Origin: Thermofilaceae archaeon
Lineage (GTDB): Archaea; Thermoproteota; Thermoprotei; Thermofilales; Thermofilaceae
Direction: 5' to 3'
DNA length: 43,023 nucleotides
Assembly: GCA_027027675.1 (NCBI GenBank)
Contig: JALVKT010000024.1
Location: 1-43,023 of the forward strand
Part shown: one piece after another, positions 42,890 through 43,023 of the stretch
Layout: each line of letters starts with the position of its first letter
How positions within the stretch are numbered: position 1 is the stretch's first letter
The notes under the pieces: model-generated
Databases searched by the model: none
The model's input: only the letters and a program-made list of their open reading frames with translations
What the model was told of the DNA's origin: nothing
Position numbers and translations under genes: made by a program

Positions 42890-43023
42890 AGAGGATCGTG
42901 TTTGTGATTGACGGGTGTGGCGGGGAGGAGGTTCTTGGTGCTGTGGAGCGGCTGTTTGGTGAGCGGAGTTTGTACCTTGAGGGGCTGGGGGAGTGGGTGG
43001 ATGCGGTTGTTGAGGGTTGGGGG
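42886..43023 (+). CDS. Unknown protein, N-terminal 46 codons only (cut by window edge)
   Basis: Starts at the ATG overlapping the previous stop and runs off the window. The visible part begins MKRIVFVIDGCGGEEVLGAV and continues with an acidic, Gly/Trp-containing stretch (GLGEWVDAVVEGWG). This suggests a small alpha/beta domain, but it is not recognised. The tight overlap indicates an operon with the PP-loop-like gene. Confidence 0.6.
   Translation, partial: MKRIVFVIDGCGGEEVLGAVERLFGERSLYLEGLGEWVDAVVEGWG

Overview
The window looks like chromosomal DNA of a hyperthermophilic crenarchaeote (Thermoproteota). The support is archaeal 16S and 23S rRNA genes of high G+C content, three tRNA genes each interrupted by a short bulge-helix-bulge (BHB) intron, archaeal TATA boxes with near-leaderless starts, frequent GTG starts, TiaS, isopentenyl phosphate kinase, ADP-forming acyl-CoA synthetase and a MinD-type HypB. 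I cannot name the genus from the sequence alone.

Layout. 1-10.1 kb is housekeeping and oxidative stress: a cut-off Fur-family regulator divergent from a Dps-like ferritin, a YdjM-like membrane protein, TiaS and ribosomal protein L6, an aldo/keto reductase, tRNA-Leu, RidA with threonine ammonia-lyase, a PfkB kinase, a possible structured RNA, then polyprenyl diphosphate synthase, isopentenyl phosphate kinase, a YjbQ protein and a short GcvH-like protein. 10.1-17.1 kb holds a fused ADP-forming acyl-CoA synthetase and a complete branched-chain amino-acid ABC transporter (livKGFHM order).

17.3-28.6 kb is a hydrogenase island: moaA, then hypA with a MinD-type hypB facing hypD-hypC-hypE; a membrane-linked [NiFe] hydrogenase operon (Tat-exported small subunit, large subunit, Isp1-like cytochrome b, Isp2/HdrD-like protein); and, divergent from it, a maturation protease preceded by a degenerate protease-like protein. 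HypF is not in the window. 28.6-32.3 kb carries a membrane-tethered ArsR-type protein, a MIP18/PaaD-like protein, two MinD ATPases with inserted ferredoxin domains, a CAU tRNA and a NifX-like protein, which reads as iron-sulfur or metal-cofactor handling.

32.3-37 kb has a four-gene operon with start/stop overlaps (coiled-coil membrane protein, ArsR regulator, unknown protein, ArsB/NhaD-like transporter), two little-known genes, tRNA-Gly and a four-CBS protein. 37.1-42.2 kb is a 16S-23S operon on the minus strand with both processing stems visible and no tRNA in the spacer. The end has a degenerate PP-loop-like protein and a truncated gene.

Taken together (inference): amino acids are imported by Liv, deaminated (threonine ammonia-lyase with RidA), and acyl-CoA energy is recovered as ATP by the ADP-forming synthetase, while a membrane-bound, outward-facing hydrogenase exchanges electrons with the membrane through Isp1/Isp2.
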